Below are positions 1 through 8,065 of a stretch of 56,814 nt of DNA, piece after piece. How positions within the stretch are numbered: the stretch's first letter is position 1; the number at the start of each line of letters is the position of its first letter. The stretch is from an uncultured Pelagibacteraceae bacterium (GTDB taxonomy: Bacteria; Pseudomonadota; Alphaproteobacteria; Pelagibacterales; Pelagibacteraceae): contig CACEKE010000008.1 of the NCBI GenBank assembly GCA_902560075.1, positions 1 to 56,814 of the forward strand. The letters run 5' to 3'. The translations under genes were made by a program, and so were the position numbers. The notes below the pieces were generated by a model. That model was given only the letters and a program-made list of their open reading frames with translations. It was not told where the DNA came from and did not search any database.

Positions 1-2
1 TA

Positions 3-1412
3 AAATCAAATCAGACTTTATACTTGAGTTTTAAAACTAATGGTAAAACTGAAATTTCAAACTTAATTAATAATTTTTTAAACGAAAAAAATAGTTTTAT
101 TTTTGAATCTGTTGAAAAAGGAAAAATCAAAGGCAGATATACAATTTTTGGCAAAAATCCCGATAAAATTTGGGAATTTAACAATAAGAAATGTTATATT
201 TATAATGGAAATAAAAAAAAAGTTTTAAAAGGTAAGCCAAAAGAAAATATAGAAAAAATCATAGAAAAATTTAGGTTTCCAATTCCGAAAGAATTACCGG
301 ATGTATGTGCTATAATTGCAGGATATTTCTCATATGACGCTATAAGATACATAGAAAATATACCTAATAGTTGTAAAGATGATATTAAACTACCAGACTT
401 AAGAATTATTAGGCCTAAAGAATTGATAATTCATGATAATTTAAAAAAAAAAATTTATTATATTTATAATTGTTATTCAGACGAAAAAATAAAAAATTAT
501 AATCTGAAGTATAGAAAAATTTTGAGTAAATTAGAGTATAATATTTTTCTTTCAAACCATAATTTAACTCTAAATAAGCAATACAAAAAATCAAAGATTT
601 TAATTAAATCAAACGTTACAAAAAAAAAATTTATAGATAATGTTAGAAAAGCAAAAAAATACATTAAAATTGGAGATATATTTCAAGTAGTTTTAAGTCA
701 ACGTTTCGAGACTAAATTAACAAAAGAACCTATTGATATTTATAAAAAATTAAGAGTAACAAACCCTTCACCATTTATGTATTTTTTTAATTTTAAAGAT
801 TTTCAGATTATAGGAGCTAGTCCAGAAATTTTAGTTAGACTTAGAGACGATAAAATTACTATAAGACCTATAGCTGGCACAAGACCTAGGGGAAAAAACC
901 AAAAACAAGATCTATTTTATAAGAAAGATTTATTGAAAGATAAAAAGGAAATATCAGAACATTTAATGCTTTTAGATTTAGGTAGAAACGATACTGGTAA
1001 GGTCTCAAAAGTAGGTACTGTCAAAGTAACAGAGAAATTTATTATTGAAAAGTATTCGCATGTAATGCACATTGTCTCTAATGTTACAGGACATTTTAAT
1101 GACAAATTTACTAGATTTGAAACACTAATGTCAGGATTTCCGGCTGGCACTGTATCAGGTGCACCAAAAATACGAGCAATGGAAATTATTGATAAGCTAG
1201 AGAAGACCCAAAGAAAAGTTTACTCTGGTGGAATAGGTTATTTTTCTGCGAATGGAAACTTCGATACATGTATAGCTTTAAGAACTGCAATAACAAAACA
1301 AAATAAATTTTATGTTCAAGCTGGTGCAGGAATAGTTGCCGATAGCAAACCCATAAATGAATATTTTGAAACTATTAATAAAGCCAAAGCATTGTTGAAT
1401 GCATTAAATTAG
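3..1412 (+). CDS. trpE: Anthranilate synthase component I (5' partial)
   Basis: This is the large subunit of anthranilate synthase, which makes anthranilate from chorismate and ammonia supplied by TrpG. The chorismate-binding fold is clear: NPSPFMYFF, GASPEILVRL, RPIAGTRPRG, LDLGRNDTGKVSKVG, MSGFPAGTVSGAPKIRAMEI and a C-terminal QAGAGIVADS. FIFESVEKGKIKGRY near the N-terminus corresponds to the region that binds feedback tryptophan in the family. The frame is open to the left edge. A TTG at 24 could start it, but the usual 30-40 N-terminal residues would then be missing, so the true start probably lies outside the window. The stop directly abuts trpG. Confidence 0.95.
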   Translation, partial: KSNQTLYLSFKTNGKTEISNLINNFLNEKNSFIFESVEKGKIKGRYTIFGKNPDKIWEFNNKKCYIYNGNKKKVLKGKPKENIEKIIEKFRFPIPKELPDVCAIIAGYFSYDAIRYIENIPNSCKDDIKLPDLRIIRPKELIIHDNLKKKIYYIYNCYSDEKIKNYNLKYRKILSKLEYNIFLSNHNLTLNKQYKKSKILIKSNVTKKKFIDNVRKAKKYIKIGDIFQVVLSQRFETKLTKEPIDIYKKLRVTNPSPFMYFFNFKDFQIIGASPEILVRLRDDKITIRPIAGTRPRGKNQKQDLFYKKDLLKDKKEISEHLMLLDLGRNDTGKVSKVGTVKVTEKFIIEKYSHVMHIVSNVTGHFNDKFTRFETLMSGFPAGTVSGAPKIRAMEIIDKLEKTQRKVYSGGIGYFSANGNFDTCIALRTAITKQNKFYVQAGAGIVADSKPINEYFETINKAKALLNALN

Positions 1413-1982
1413 ATGAAAATTTTACTAATTGATAATTATGATAGTTTTACGTTTAATTTGTTTCACTATTTATCTGAATTGAAAGTAAAAGTTGAAGTTT
1501 TTAGAAACGACAAAATTAATTATAAAGAAGTTTTAAAAAAAAAGTACGACAGAATAGTTATATCTCCAGGTCCTGGAAATCCAAATCAATCTGGAAATTG
1601 TTTGGATATAGTTAAAAAACTTCATAAAAAAATACCTATCTTAGGTGTATGTCTAGGTCATCAGATTATTGGACAAGTTTTTGGTTCAAAGATTATACAA
1701 GCTAAGAAATTGATGCATGGAAAGACTAGCACTATATTTTCTAAAAGAATAGGAATATTAAAAAACCTTCCAATAAAATTTGAAGCTGCAAGATACCATA
1801 GCTTAATCATAGACAAGAAAAACTTTTCTAAAGATCTTATTATTACAGCTGAAACCAAGGATGGTCTAATTATGGGTGTTCAACATAGAATTCACAATAT
1901 ACACGGTGTACAATTTCATCCAGAAAGTATTAAGACTAAGATTGGTATGAAAATTTTAAAAAATTTTATAAATTATAAGTAA
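1413..1982 (+). CDS. trpG: Anthranilate synthase component II, glutamine amidotransferase
   Basis: This class I glutamine amidotransferase releases ammonia from glutamine for TrpE. The catalytic triad is visible: Cys80 in GVCLGHQ, and His169 and Glu171 in GVQFHPES. The oxyanion motif SPGPGNP starts near residue 51, and DNYDSFTFNL is the family N-terminus. At 189 residues it has the normal length of a stand-alone subunit. The ATG follows the trpE stop without a gap, and its own stop overlaps the trpD start in a TAATG junction, so the genes are probably translationally coupled. Folate-type PabA is a close relative, but the trp context favours TrpG; the protein may serve both roles. Confidence 0.95.
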   Translation: MKILLIDNYDSFTFNLFHYLSELKVKVEVFRNDKINYKEVLKKKYDRIVISPGPGNPNQSGNCLDIVKKLHKKIPILGVCLGHQIIGQVFGSKIIQAKKLMHGKTSTIFSKRIGILKNLPIKFEAARYHSLIIDKKNFSKDLIITAETKDGLIMGVQHRIHNIHGVQFHPESIKTKIGMKILKNFINYK

Positions 1983-2974
1983 TGAAGCAAATCATAGAAA
2001 AAATTAGAAATAAAGAAAACTTATCCTTTGATGAAAGTAAAAGCGCTTTTGAAATTTTAATGAGTGGTAAAGCTCAAGATCAAGAAATATTTGATTTTTT
2101 AACATCACTATCTGAAAAAGGAGAAACATCTGAAGAAATAGCTGGTGGAGTTTATATTTTAAGAGAAAAGTCTAAAAGAGTTGAGATAAATAACTGTATT
2201 GATACATGCGGGACTGGTGGAGACGGTATGAATACGTTAAATATATCTACAGCATCAGCTTTGTTATTAGCTAGCATGGGTGTTAAAGTTGCAAAACACG
2301 GAAATAAGGCAGTTTCATCAAAATGTGGATCTGGAGATGTTTTGGATGAATTAAATATAAATATTAATTTAGAACCAGAACAAATCAAAGATCAAATAAT
2401 TAAACATAATTTTGGTTTTATGTTTGCCCCAAATTATCATAGCGCAATGAAATACGTAGGTCCAACTAGAAAAAAAATTGGCAAAAGAACTATTTTTAAT
2501 ATGATTGGTCCTTTAAGTAGTCCAGCATTAGTAAGGAGGCAAGTTGTGGGTGTTTTTGATAAAAAATTATTAGGATTATTTGCTGATGCATTAAAGAATT
2601 TAAATATAAAGTTTGCATGGATTGTTTGTAGTGAAGATGGTTTAGATGAAATCTCACCTTATGCCAAAACAAACATCATACAATTAAAAGATAATAAAAT
2701 AACTGAAATTATAATTAATCCAAATGAATTTAACGTTAATGCTGGAAAATTAGAAAACATAATAGGCGGTGACTCAAAATTTAATGCAAATAAAATAATT
2801 AATATATTCAAGGGAGAGGATAATGATTTTTCTAAAGCTGTGTGCCTAAATGCGGCTGCGGGATTAATTGTAAATGAAACATTTGATAATTTTAAAATTG
2901 CATATGATAATGCTAGAGAACAAATTTTATCAGGAAACACGATTAAACATTTAGAAAAGTTAAGAAATGACTAA
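1982..2974 (+). CDS. trpD: Anthranilate phosphoribosyltransferase
   Basis: TrpD transfers phosphoribose from PRPP to anthranilate, the second step of tryptophan synthesis. The PRPP-binding DTCGTGGDG motif lies near residue 70, followed by NISTASA and KHGNKAVSS, and then GKRTIFNMIGPLSSPA. The 330-residue length is normal. In the usual KHGNR signature the arginine is lysine here, and the next block reads CGSGDVL rather than the common SGSADVL; both changes are conservative. The start overlaps the trpG stop by one base, and the 3' end overlaps trpC by eight bases, so this is one compact operon. Confidence 0.95.
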   Translation: MKQIIEKIRNKENLSFDESKSAFEILMSGKAQDQEIFDFLTSLSEKGETSEEIAGGVYILREKSKRVEINNCIDTCGTGGDGMNTLNISTASALLLASMGVKVAKHGNKAVSSKCGSGDVLDELNININLEPEQIKDQIIKHNFGFMFAPNYHSAMKYVGPTRKKIGKRTIFNMIGPLSSPALVRRQVVGVFDKKLLGLFADALKNLNIKFAWIVCSEDGLDEISPYAKTNIIQLKDNKITEIIINPNEFNVNAGKLENIIGGDSKFNANKIINIFKGEDNDFSKAVCLNAAAGLIVNETFDNFKIAYDNAREQILSGNTIKHLEKLRND

Positions 2975-3758
2975 CAATATACTTGAAAAAATAATTAGAA
3001 AAAAAGAAGAAAAAATATTAAATCTCAAAAAAACAATTGATTTAAATTCTTTAGAAGAAAACAAAAATAAAATTAATAATTTCATTGATTTTAAGCAAAA
3101 AATTGAGATTAATCTTAAAAATAATAAGTTTTCAATTATTGCAGAAATTAAAAAAGGAAGTCCATCGGCAGGGATAATTATAAAAGATTATGATCCTATT
3201 AAAATTGCTAAAATATATGAAAATAATAAGGCAACTTGCTTGTCAATATTGACTGAGGAAGACTTTTTTCACGGAAACTTAATTCATTTGAGTAAAATAA
3301 AACAACAAACTAATTTACCAATTCTGTGTAAAGATTTTTTTGTTGATAAATTTCAGGTACCATTAGCTAAGAGTTATGGTGCAGATGCAATCCTGATTAT
3401 ACTCGCTGGCGTAAATGATAAACTTGCTAATGATTTATACGAAGAAGCTTTAAAATTAAATATGTCTGTTATTGTTGAGGTCCATACTATTGAAGAAGCA
3501 AAAAGAGCTATACAATTTAAGAGTGCATTAATTGGTATAAATAACAGAAACCTTAAAACACTTAAGACAGACATAAATACAACTTATGATATTTACGATG
3601 TATTAGTTAACCATTCGGGGCCACTGGTATCTGAAAGTGGAATAAAGTCTAAAGAAGAATTATTAAAACTGGCAGATAAAACTTCTATTAAAACTTTTCT
3701 AATTGGTGAATCACTTTTGAAAAATTTGGACGATAATTCCATTTTTTCAGTTATATAA
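2967..3758 (+). CDS. trpC: Indole-3-glycerol phosphate synthase
   Basis: TrpC closes the indole ring, converting CdRP to indole-3-glycerol phosphate. It is a TIM barrel with the catalytic and phosphate-binding motifs in order: AEIKKGSPS (lysine), LTEEDFFHG, CKDFFVD (lysine), VEVHT (glutamate), GINNRNLKT and SESGI. At 263 residues it is a single-domain enzyme, not fused to TrpF. It starts inside trpD with an eight-base overlap. It is the last trp gene here; moaC and moeA, which often follow in other alphaproteobacteria, are not present, and the next gene is lexA after 89 bases. Confidence 0.95.
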   Translation: MTNNILEKIIRKKEEKILNLKKTIDLNSLEENKNKINNFIDFKQKIEINLKNNKFSIIAEIKKGSPSAGIIIKDYDPIKIAKIYENNKATCLSILTEEDFFHGNLIHLSKIKQQTNLPILCKDFFVDKFQVPLAKSYGADAILIILAGVNDKLANDLYEEALKLNMSVIVEVHTIEEAKRAIQFKSALIGINNRNLKTLKTDINTTYDIYDVLVNHSGPLVSESGIKSKEELLKLADKTSIKTFLIGESLLKNLDDNSIFSVI

Positions 3759-3794
3759 TTGAATTAAGCTTTATTTTACTGGTTTTTTTATCTA

Positions 3795-3823
3795 TTGTTT
3801 AAATATGAGAACTTTTGTAGAAC
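3795..3823 (+). promoter_or_regulatory. Probable lexA promoter
   Basis: TTGTTT at 3795-3800 and TAGAAC at 3818-3823 are separated by exactly 17 bases and resemble sigma-70 -35 and -10 elements. The SOS box at 3809-3823 covers the spacer and the -10, the expected arrangement for an autorepressed lexA gene. Transcription would begin about 20 bases before the start codon. This is read from sequence only. Confidence 0.5.
3809..3823 (+). promoter_or_regulatory. SOS box (LexA operator), GAAC-N7-GAAC
   Basis: GAACTTTTGTAGAAC is an exact match to the alphaproteobacterial LexA operator GTTC-N7-GTTC read on the opposite strand. It lies 24 bases before the lexA start codon and over the likely -10. A second imperfect copy (GTAC-N7-GTTC) lies at 3831-3845, just before the ATG. 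Position and exact match make autoregulation of lexA very likely. Confidence 0.85.
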
Positions 3824-3847
3824 ACTATTTGTACGATATTTGTTCTT

Positions 3848-4525
3848 ATGCTAACAAAAAAACAAAAAAATTTATTACTATTTATTAATAAAAAACTGAG
3901 AAGTTCTGGTGTATCTCCCTCTTACGAAGAAATGAAAGATTCTCTAAATTTAAAATCTAAATCAGGAATACATAGGTTGATTAGTGCCTTAGAAGAGAGA
4001 GGATTTATAAAAAGATTAGCGCATAAAGCTAGAGCTTTAGAGGTAATAAAACTACCTGAAACTGCTTCAGCTAACGATATTTATAATAATTTTTCACCAA
4101 GCGTAATTAAAGGTGGTTTAGATGAAAGTAATAAATTCACTGAAAATGGAGTGCCAGTTCTTGGAGATATAGCTGCTGGAACACCAATAGAAGCCATTCA
4201 AAACGAAGTCACTAGGATCCCTTTGCCAGATAATATTGAAAAAAAAGGTGAATTTTTTGGATTAAAAGTAAGTGGAGACTCAATGATAGAGGCAGGTATA
4301 AATGACGGTGATACAGTAATTATTAAAAAAACAGACACAGCAGAAAACGGTAAAATTGTTGTTGCATTAATTGATGATCACGAAGCAATGCTTAAGAGAA
4401 TAAGAAGAAAAGGCAAAACAATTGCACTAGAGAGTGCTAATAGGAATTATGAGACCAAAATATTTGGTCCTGACAGAGTTAAAGTACAAGGTGTTCTCGT
4501 ATCTTTATATAGAAACTTTCACTAA
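3848..4525 (+). CDS. lexA: LexA repressor, S24 family
   Basis: LexA represses SOS genes and cleaves itself when RecA filaments form on damaged DNA. The N-terminal 65 residues form the winged-helix DNA-binding domain ([13 protein letters not shown], then [16 protein letters not shown]). The Ala110-Gly111 cleavage site lies in GDIAAGTP, the catalytic serine is Ser145 in GDSM and the general-base lysine is Lys183 in AMLKRI. The 225-residue length fits alphaproteobacterial LexA. An SOS box overlaps the promoter, so the gene should repress itself. gltX follows after 19 bases and could be partly co-transcribed. comEC, often found between these genes, is missing. Confidence 0.96.
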   Translation: MLTKKQKNLLLFINKKLRSSGVSPSYEEMKDSLNLKSKSGIHRLISALEERGFIKRLAHKARALEVIKLPETASANDIYNNFSPSVIKGGLDESNKFTENGVPVLGDIAAGTPIEAIQNEVTRIPLPDNIEKKGEFFGLKVSGDSMIEAGINDGDTVIIKKTDTAENGKIVVALIDDHEAMLKRIRRKGKTIALESANRNYETKIFGPDRVKVQGVLVSLYRNFH

Positions 4526-4544
4526 AATAGTCTAAACATTTAAG

Positions 4545-5936
4545 ATGTCAAAAGTAGCAACTAGATTTGCTCCTTCCCCAACAGGTCCGTTACATATAGG
4601 TGGGATTAGGACTGCATTATTTAATTGGTTATACGCAAAAAATAAAAATGGATCCTTTTACTTAAGGATTGAAGATACAGATAAAGAACGATCAAGAGAT
4701 GAGTACAAAGAGCAAATAACAAAATCTCTTAAGTGGATTGGGGTGGAAAATGACGGTGATGAATATATCCAATCAAAGAAAATAGAAGATCATATAAAAA
4801 TTGCCAACATATTGTTAGAAAAAGGTTTTGCATACAAATGCTATTGCTCAACAGAGGAAATTGAAGAACAAAAACTTAGAGCAAAACAAAAAAAAATTCC
4901 ATATATATATGATAGAAAATGGAGAGATAAACCAGAAACAGAGGCACCTAAAGATATAAATCCAGTTATTAGATTTAAAAGTAAAATCGAGGGAAATAGT
5001 ATTTTAAAAGATTTAGTACAAGGAGATGTTGAGATAGAAAATAGTACAATTGAGGATTTTATTATACTGAGAAACGATGGTTCACCAACTTACAACTTGT
5101 CAGCATGCGTTGATGATCATCAAATGAACGTAACACATATAATAAGAGGAGATGATCATAAAATAAATACTTTTAAACAAATGCAAATTTACATAGCTTT
5201 GAATTGGGAATTACCTTCTTTTGCGCATATACCTTTAATTCATACAACAGAAGGAAAAAAATTATCCAAAAGAGACAAAGCATCAACATTGGATGATTAT
5301 TCAAAAATAGGAATAATGCCTCAAGCTTTAAGAAATTACCTTTTAAGACTTGGATGGTCTTATAAGGATAAAGAAATTTTTACAAAAGAAGAAAGTATTA
5401 AATACTTTAATTTAGAGGGTATTGGTAAATCACCCTCAAAACTAGATATGAGCAGGATTTTATCAATGAATGAGCATTATATTAAAAGTATAGATGAAAA
5501 TGACCTTTGTGATCAGCTAAGTAAATACTGTGAGAGTTATAAAGAAAAAATACCTAACGAAAAAATGGGAAAAGTTAAATCGTCCCTAAATTTTTTGAAG
5601 AATAAGGCAAAAACATTAGAGGATATTTACAATAATTCAAAATATATCATTAATGACGAAGTTAATTTTAACCAAGAGGATTTAAAGCTTATTGATGAAA
5701 ATGCTAAAAAAATTATTTCGGATTTTTTAAAAGAAATTTTAAAATTAGATACGTTCAATAGAGATAAATTAGAGCCAATCGTACAGGATTTAATTAAATT
5801 AAATAACACCAATTTTAAAGGGGTTGGTCAGCCTTTAAGAATAATGCTAACAGGATCAAAATTTGGACCAGGTATTTATGACATATTAACTTCTCTTGGA
5901 AAAGATGAAGTAATTAAGAGATTGAATAAAAATTAA
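4545..5936 (+). CDS. gltX: Glutamyl-tRNA synthetase
   Basis: This class I aminoacyl-tRNA synthetase charges tRNA-Glu. The HIGH-type motif appears in PTGPLHIGGIRTALFN near the N-terminus, and the KMSKS loop is GKKLSKRDKAS. A cysteine-containing insertion (KCYCSTEEIEEQKLRAK) matches the zinc-binding region of many bacterial GluRS. The length, 463 residues, is standard. It may be non-discriminating and also charge tRNA-Gln, as is common in alphaproteobacteria, but the window cannot settle this. Its stop overlaps by four bases the stop of the convergent lectin autotransporter gene, in place of the gltA gene often found next in related genomes. Confidence 0.95.
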   Translation: MSKVATRFAPSPTGPLHIGGIRTALFNWLYAKNKNGSFYLRIEDTDKERSRDEYKEQITKSLKWIGVENDGDEYIQSKKIEDHIKIANILLEKGFAYKCYCSTEEIEEQKLRAKQKKIPYIYDRKWRDKPETEAPKDINPVIRFKSKIEGNSILKDLVQGDVEIENSTIEDFIILRNDGSPTYNLSACVDDHQMNVTHIIRGDDHKINTFKQMQIYIALNWELPSFAHIPLIHTTEGKKLSKRDKASTLDDYSKIGIMPQALRNYLLRLGWSYKDKEIFTKEESIKYFNLEGIGKSPSKLDMSRILSMNEHYIKSIDENDLCDQLSKYCESYKEKIPNEKMGKVKSSLNFLKNKAKTLEDIYNNSKYIINDEVNFNQEDLKLIDENAKKIISDFLKEILKLDTFNRDKLEPIVQDLIKLNNTNFKGVGQPLRIMLTGSKFGPGIYDILTSLGKDEVIKRLNKN

Positions 5937-8062
5937 AAAGGTTGAGAAAATTCAATTGTTATAAAATTTTGAAAATCATCATTACTTTTCTGTATTCTTC
6001 CTATTTTTGAATAAATATTTAAATCTCTGTGAGTTTTTAAATTTAAACCTGTCTCTATTTTCATGAAATAATTATAAGGAACATTATAATTGTATGAATA
6101 TATAGTATTTGACGAATCGCTTATTAAACTTGCTTGCACTGTAGCTTTTTCTGAATGATCTTGTTTATACTCTATTTTATAAAAACTTAGTAAATCACTA
6201 TTTTTATTTTCTTTTTTATAAAATAAAGTCGATCCTATTGAAGATGTGTAATTTGTTAGTGAGTGTGATTTAAAACTTAACTTTTGATCATTTCCGTTTT
6301 CTGAGTAAGCATTAAAATCAGTATATATATAATCCAAACCTGCAAACATTTGAAAATCTATATTATTTAAATTTTTTATGTGATTTAAATATGTGGTTCC
6401 ATAAAATTGTTCTGATCTTCTGTCACCCCCTACTAAATTCGTAGGATTAGAACGGTCAACTACTCTTTGTGTTAAACTTTTCAATGATCCATAACCTAGT
6501 ACGCTATCTATATAAAATGATTTTTTATTCCAAGCTGAATATAACATTACATTTTCAGCTCTCATTTTTAAGTTTGTGCCAAAATTACTAATATCTGTTT
6601 CATCGTCTGCTAAATTAAAAGCAATTCCAAACAAAGTATTATTTGCTAATTTGTCAAATCCTATTGTTATTGTATCCATATCATTTTGTTTACCTATTTT
6701 ATTATTTTTCAAACCAGTCCTACCAGTTGAGATTTTTCCGTTAAACCAATATTGCCAATCATTAGTAACTGTATCATTTCTTTTTTTATTTTCTGCATAA
6801 CTCACAAGTGATGAAAGTCCCTTTGATGCATAGTGATTGATAATGTCTTGATAATTTTTACTTACATCATTTAAATTCACTTGCAGGGATATATTATTTC
6901 CACTAAATCCCTTATTTTCCTTTCTTAAACGAAATTCATGTAATCTATCTAAAACACTATCCAAACTATTTCTAGCTAATCGAGATGCTGACTCATTCTC
7001 GGCATCAACCATGCCAACTAATTCCTGGTCATCAAAAATATTATAAGTGCTTCCAGATGCTTCAATAGACTCAATAGTAAGATTGATTTGCGTTGAAGTT
7101 GTTGCAGTTTCTCCTGGCATTCCTCCATATTCAATAATGTAATAATCAACGTTTGGATTATCATTTGCGAAGTCATTCCATTCCCCATTCTGTTTCAAGT
7201 GTAAATAGTCTTCTTCTCCTTGATTATCAGTACCTGATGCACAACAGTCATTAGGTTCATTAGTCGCCCAGTTTTCATAGGTAGTATCTGAATGAACCGA
7301 ACAATCTTCATGTGCTGCTACTGCACCTCTACCCTGACCTGCTGGTTGACAAGTCATTGTTTTCCCTTTTTCAGGTCCGGAGACCCACTCCCATGTTCCT
7401 TCTGTTGTAGCATGGGTATTTGATGTGTAATTTGAGTCATCAGATGCACCCATCCAAACATTTTTTTTTATTTTACTGAAAATAAAATCATTTTCAGCAG
7501 AACTAGTTATTGTAACTAGGTATCCTGTTAAACCATATAATGTTGATGCTTCTGCTGCTGCTAATGCATCAGCCCATTCAATTTCTTCACTATTCACTAT
7601 TTCATAATAATGTCCATTTCCTGAAAAATAATTAGTCCCAGCTGGTGTAACAGAAACCGTTATAGTTGGTGAGCCAGTAGAACCATCACCTTTAAATGAT
7701 AAGGTTGCAATAGCAGTATTAATATCATCTTGTGAACCCCTAAATCCTACCTCTGTTAAAGAATTTCCTGAGCAATCAGTAGGTTCAGCTGATGCATCGC
7801 TAGTGTAACCACAATAACCAGTAGCTTTTAAAACATTTGATGTATCAGTTACTTTGATGTTTCCAGCTGATGCTACTGCAGAAAATAAAAGTGTTCCTGA
7901 GTAGCCAGATATTGATGGAGTGGTACCTGAGGTAGATAATAAAACAAAATCGGTTGTATTTGCTACTAAATTGGTTGGAAAAGTTAAAGTTTCAGCTTTC
8001 GAGACTGAATTAAAATTTATTAAAATTATAAAAATGGATAAAAAAATTTTTAGAAAGAACAT
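5933..8062 (-). CDS. Secreted C-type lectin domain autotransporter
   Basis: This predicted outer-membrane protein of 709 residues combines three parts. Residues 1-23 are a signal peptide ending in SKA. Residues 24-145 are Thr/Ser/Gly-rich and resemble the beta-sandwich repeats of marine adhesins (SQDDINTAIATLSF, TITVSVTPAGTNYF). Residues 148-313 form a C-type lectin-like domain: GHYYEIV, WADALAAAE, GYLVTITSSAENDFI, VWMGASDD, GTWEWVSGP, the sugar- and calcium-type triplet EPN (269-271), and WND (295-297). After a linker, residues 430-709 look like an autotransporter beta-barrel, with alternating aromatic strands, VLGYGSL and a terminal Phe709. The start lies three bases after the lpxB stop, so it probably shares the LPS/BAM transcript. 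The lectin-barrel assignment is by motif; the ligand is unknown, but surface glycan binding is the natural guess. Confidence 0.85.
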   Translation of the reverse strand: MFFLKIFLSIFIILINFNSVSKAETLTFPTNLVANTTDFVLLSTSGTTPSISGYSGTLLFSAVASAGNIKVTDTSNVLKATGYCGYTSDASAEPTDCSGNSLTEVGFRGSQDDINTAIATLSFKGDGSTGSPTITVSVTPAGTNYFSGNGHYYEIVNSEEIEWADALAAAEASTLYGLTGYLVTITSSAENDFIFSKIKKNVWMGASDDSNYTSNTHATTEGTWEWVSGPEKGKTMTCQPAGQGRGAVAAHEDCSVHSDTTYENWATNEPNDCCASGTDNQGEEDYLHLKQNGEWNDFANDNPNVDYYIIEYGGMPGETATTSTQINLTIESIEASGSTYNIFDDQELVGMVDAENESASRLARNSLDSVLDRLHEFRLRKENKGFSGNNISLQVNLNDVSKNYQDIINHYASKGLSSLVSYAENKKRNDTVTNDWQYWFNGKISTGRTGLKNNKIGKQNDMDTITIGFDKLANNTLFGIAFNLADDETDISNFGTNLKMRAENVMLYSAWNKKSFYIDSVLGYGSLKSLTQRVVDRSNPTNLVGGDRRSEQFYGTTYLNHIKNLNNIDFQMFAGLDYIYTDFNAYSENGNDQKLSFKSHSLTNYTSSIGSTLFYKKENKNSDLLSFYKIEYKQDHSEKATVQASLISDSSNTIYSYNYNVPYNYFMKIETGLNLKTHRDLNIYSKIGRIQKSNDDFQNFITIEFSQPF

Positions 8063-8065
8063 AGC

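Noticed and set aside
5933..8062. Diversity-generating retroelement target, since such targets often use a C-type lectin fold
   Set aside because: No reverse transcriptase, template repeat or accessory gene is present nearby.
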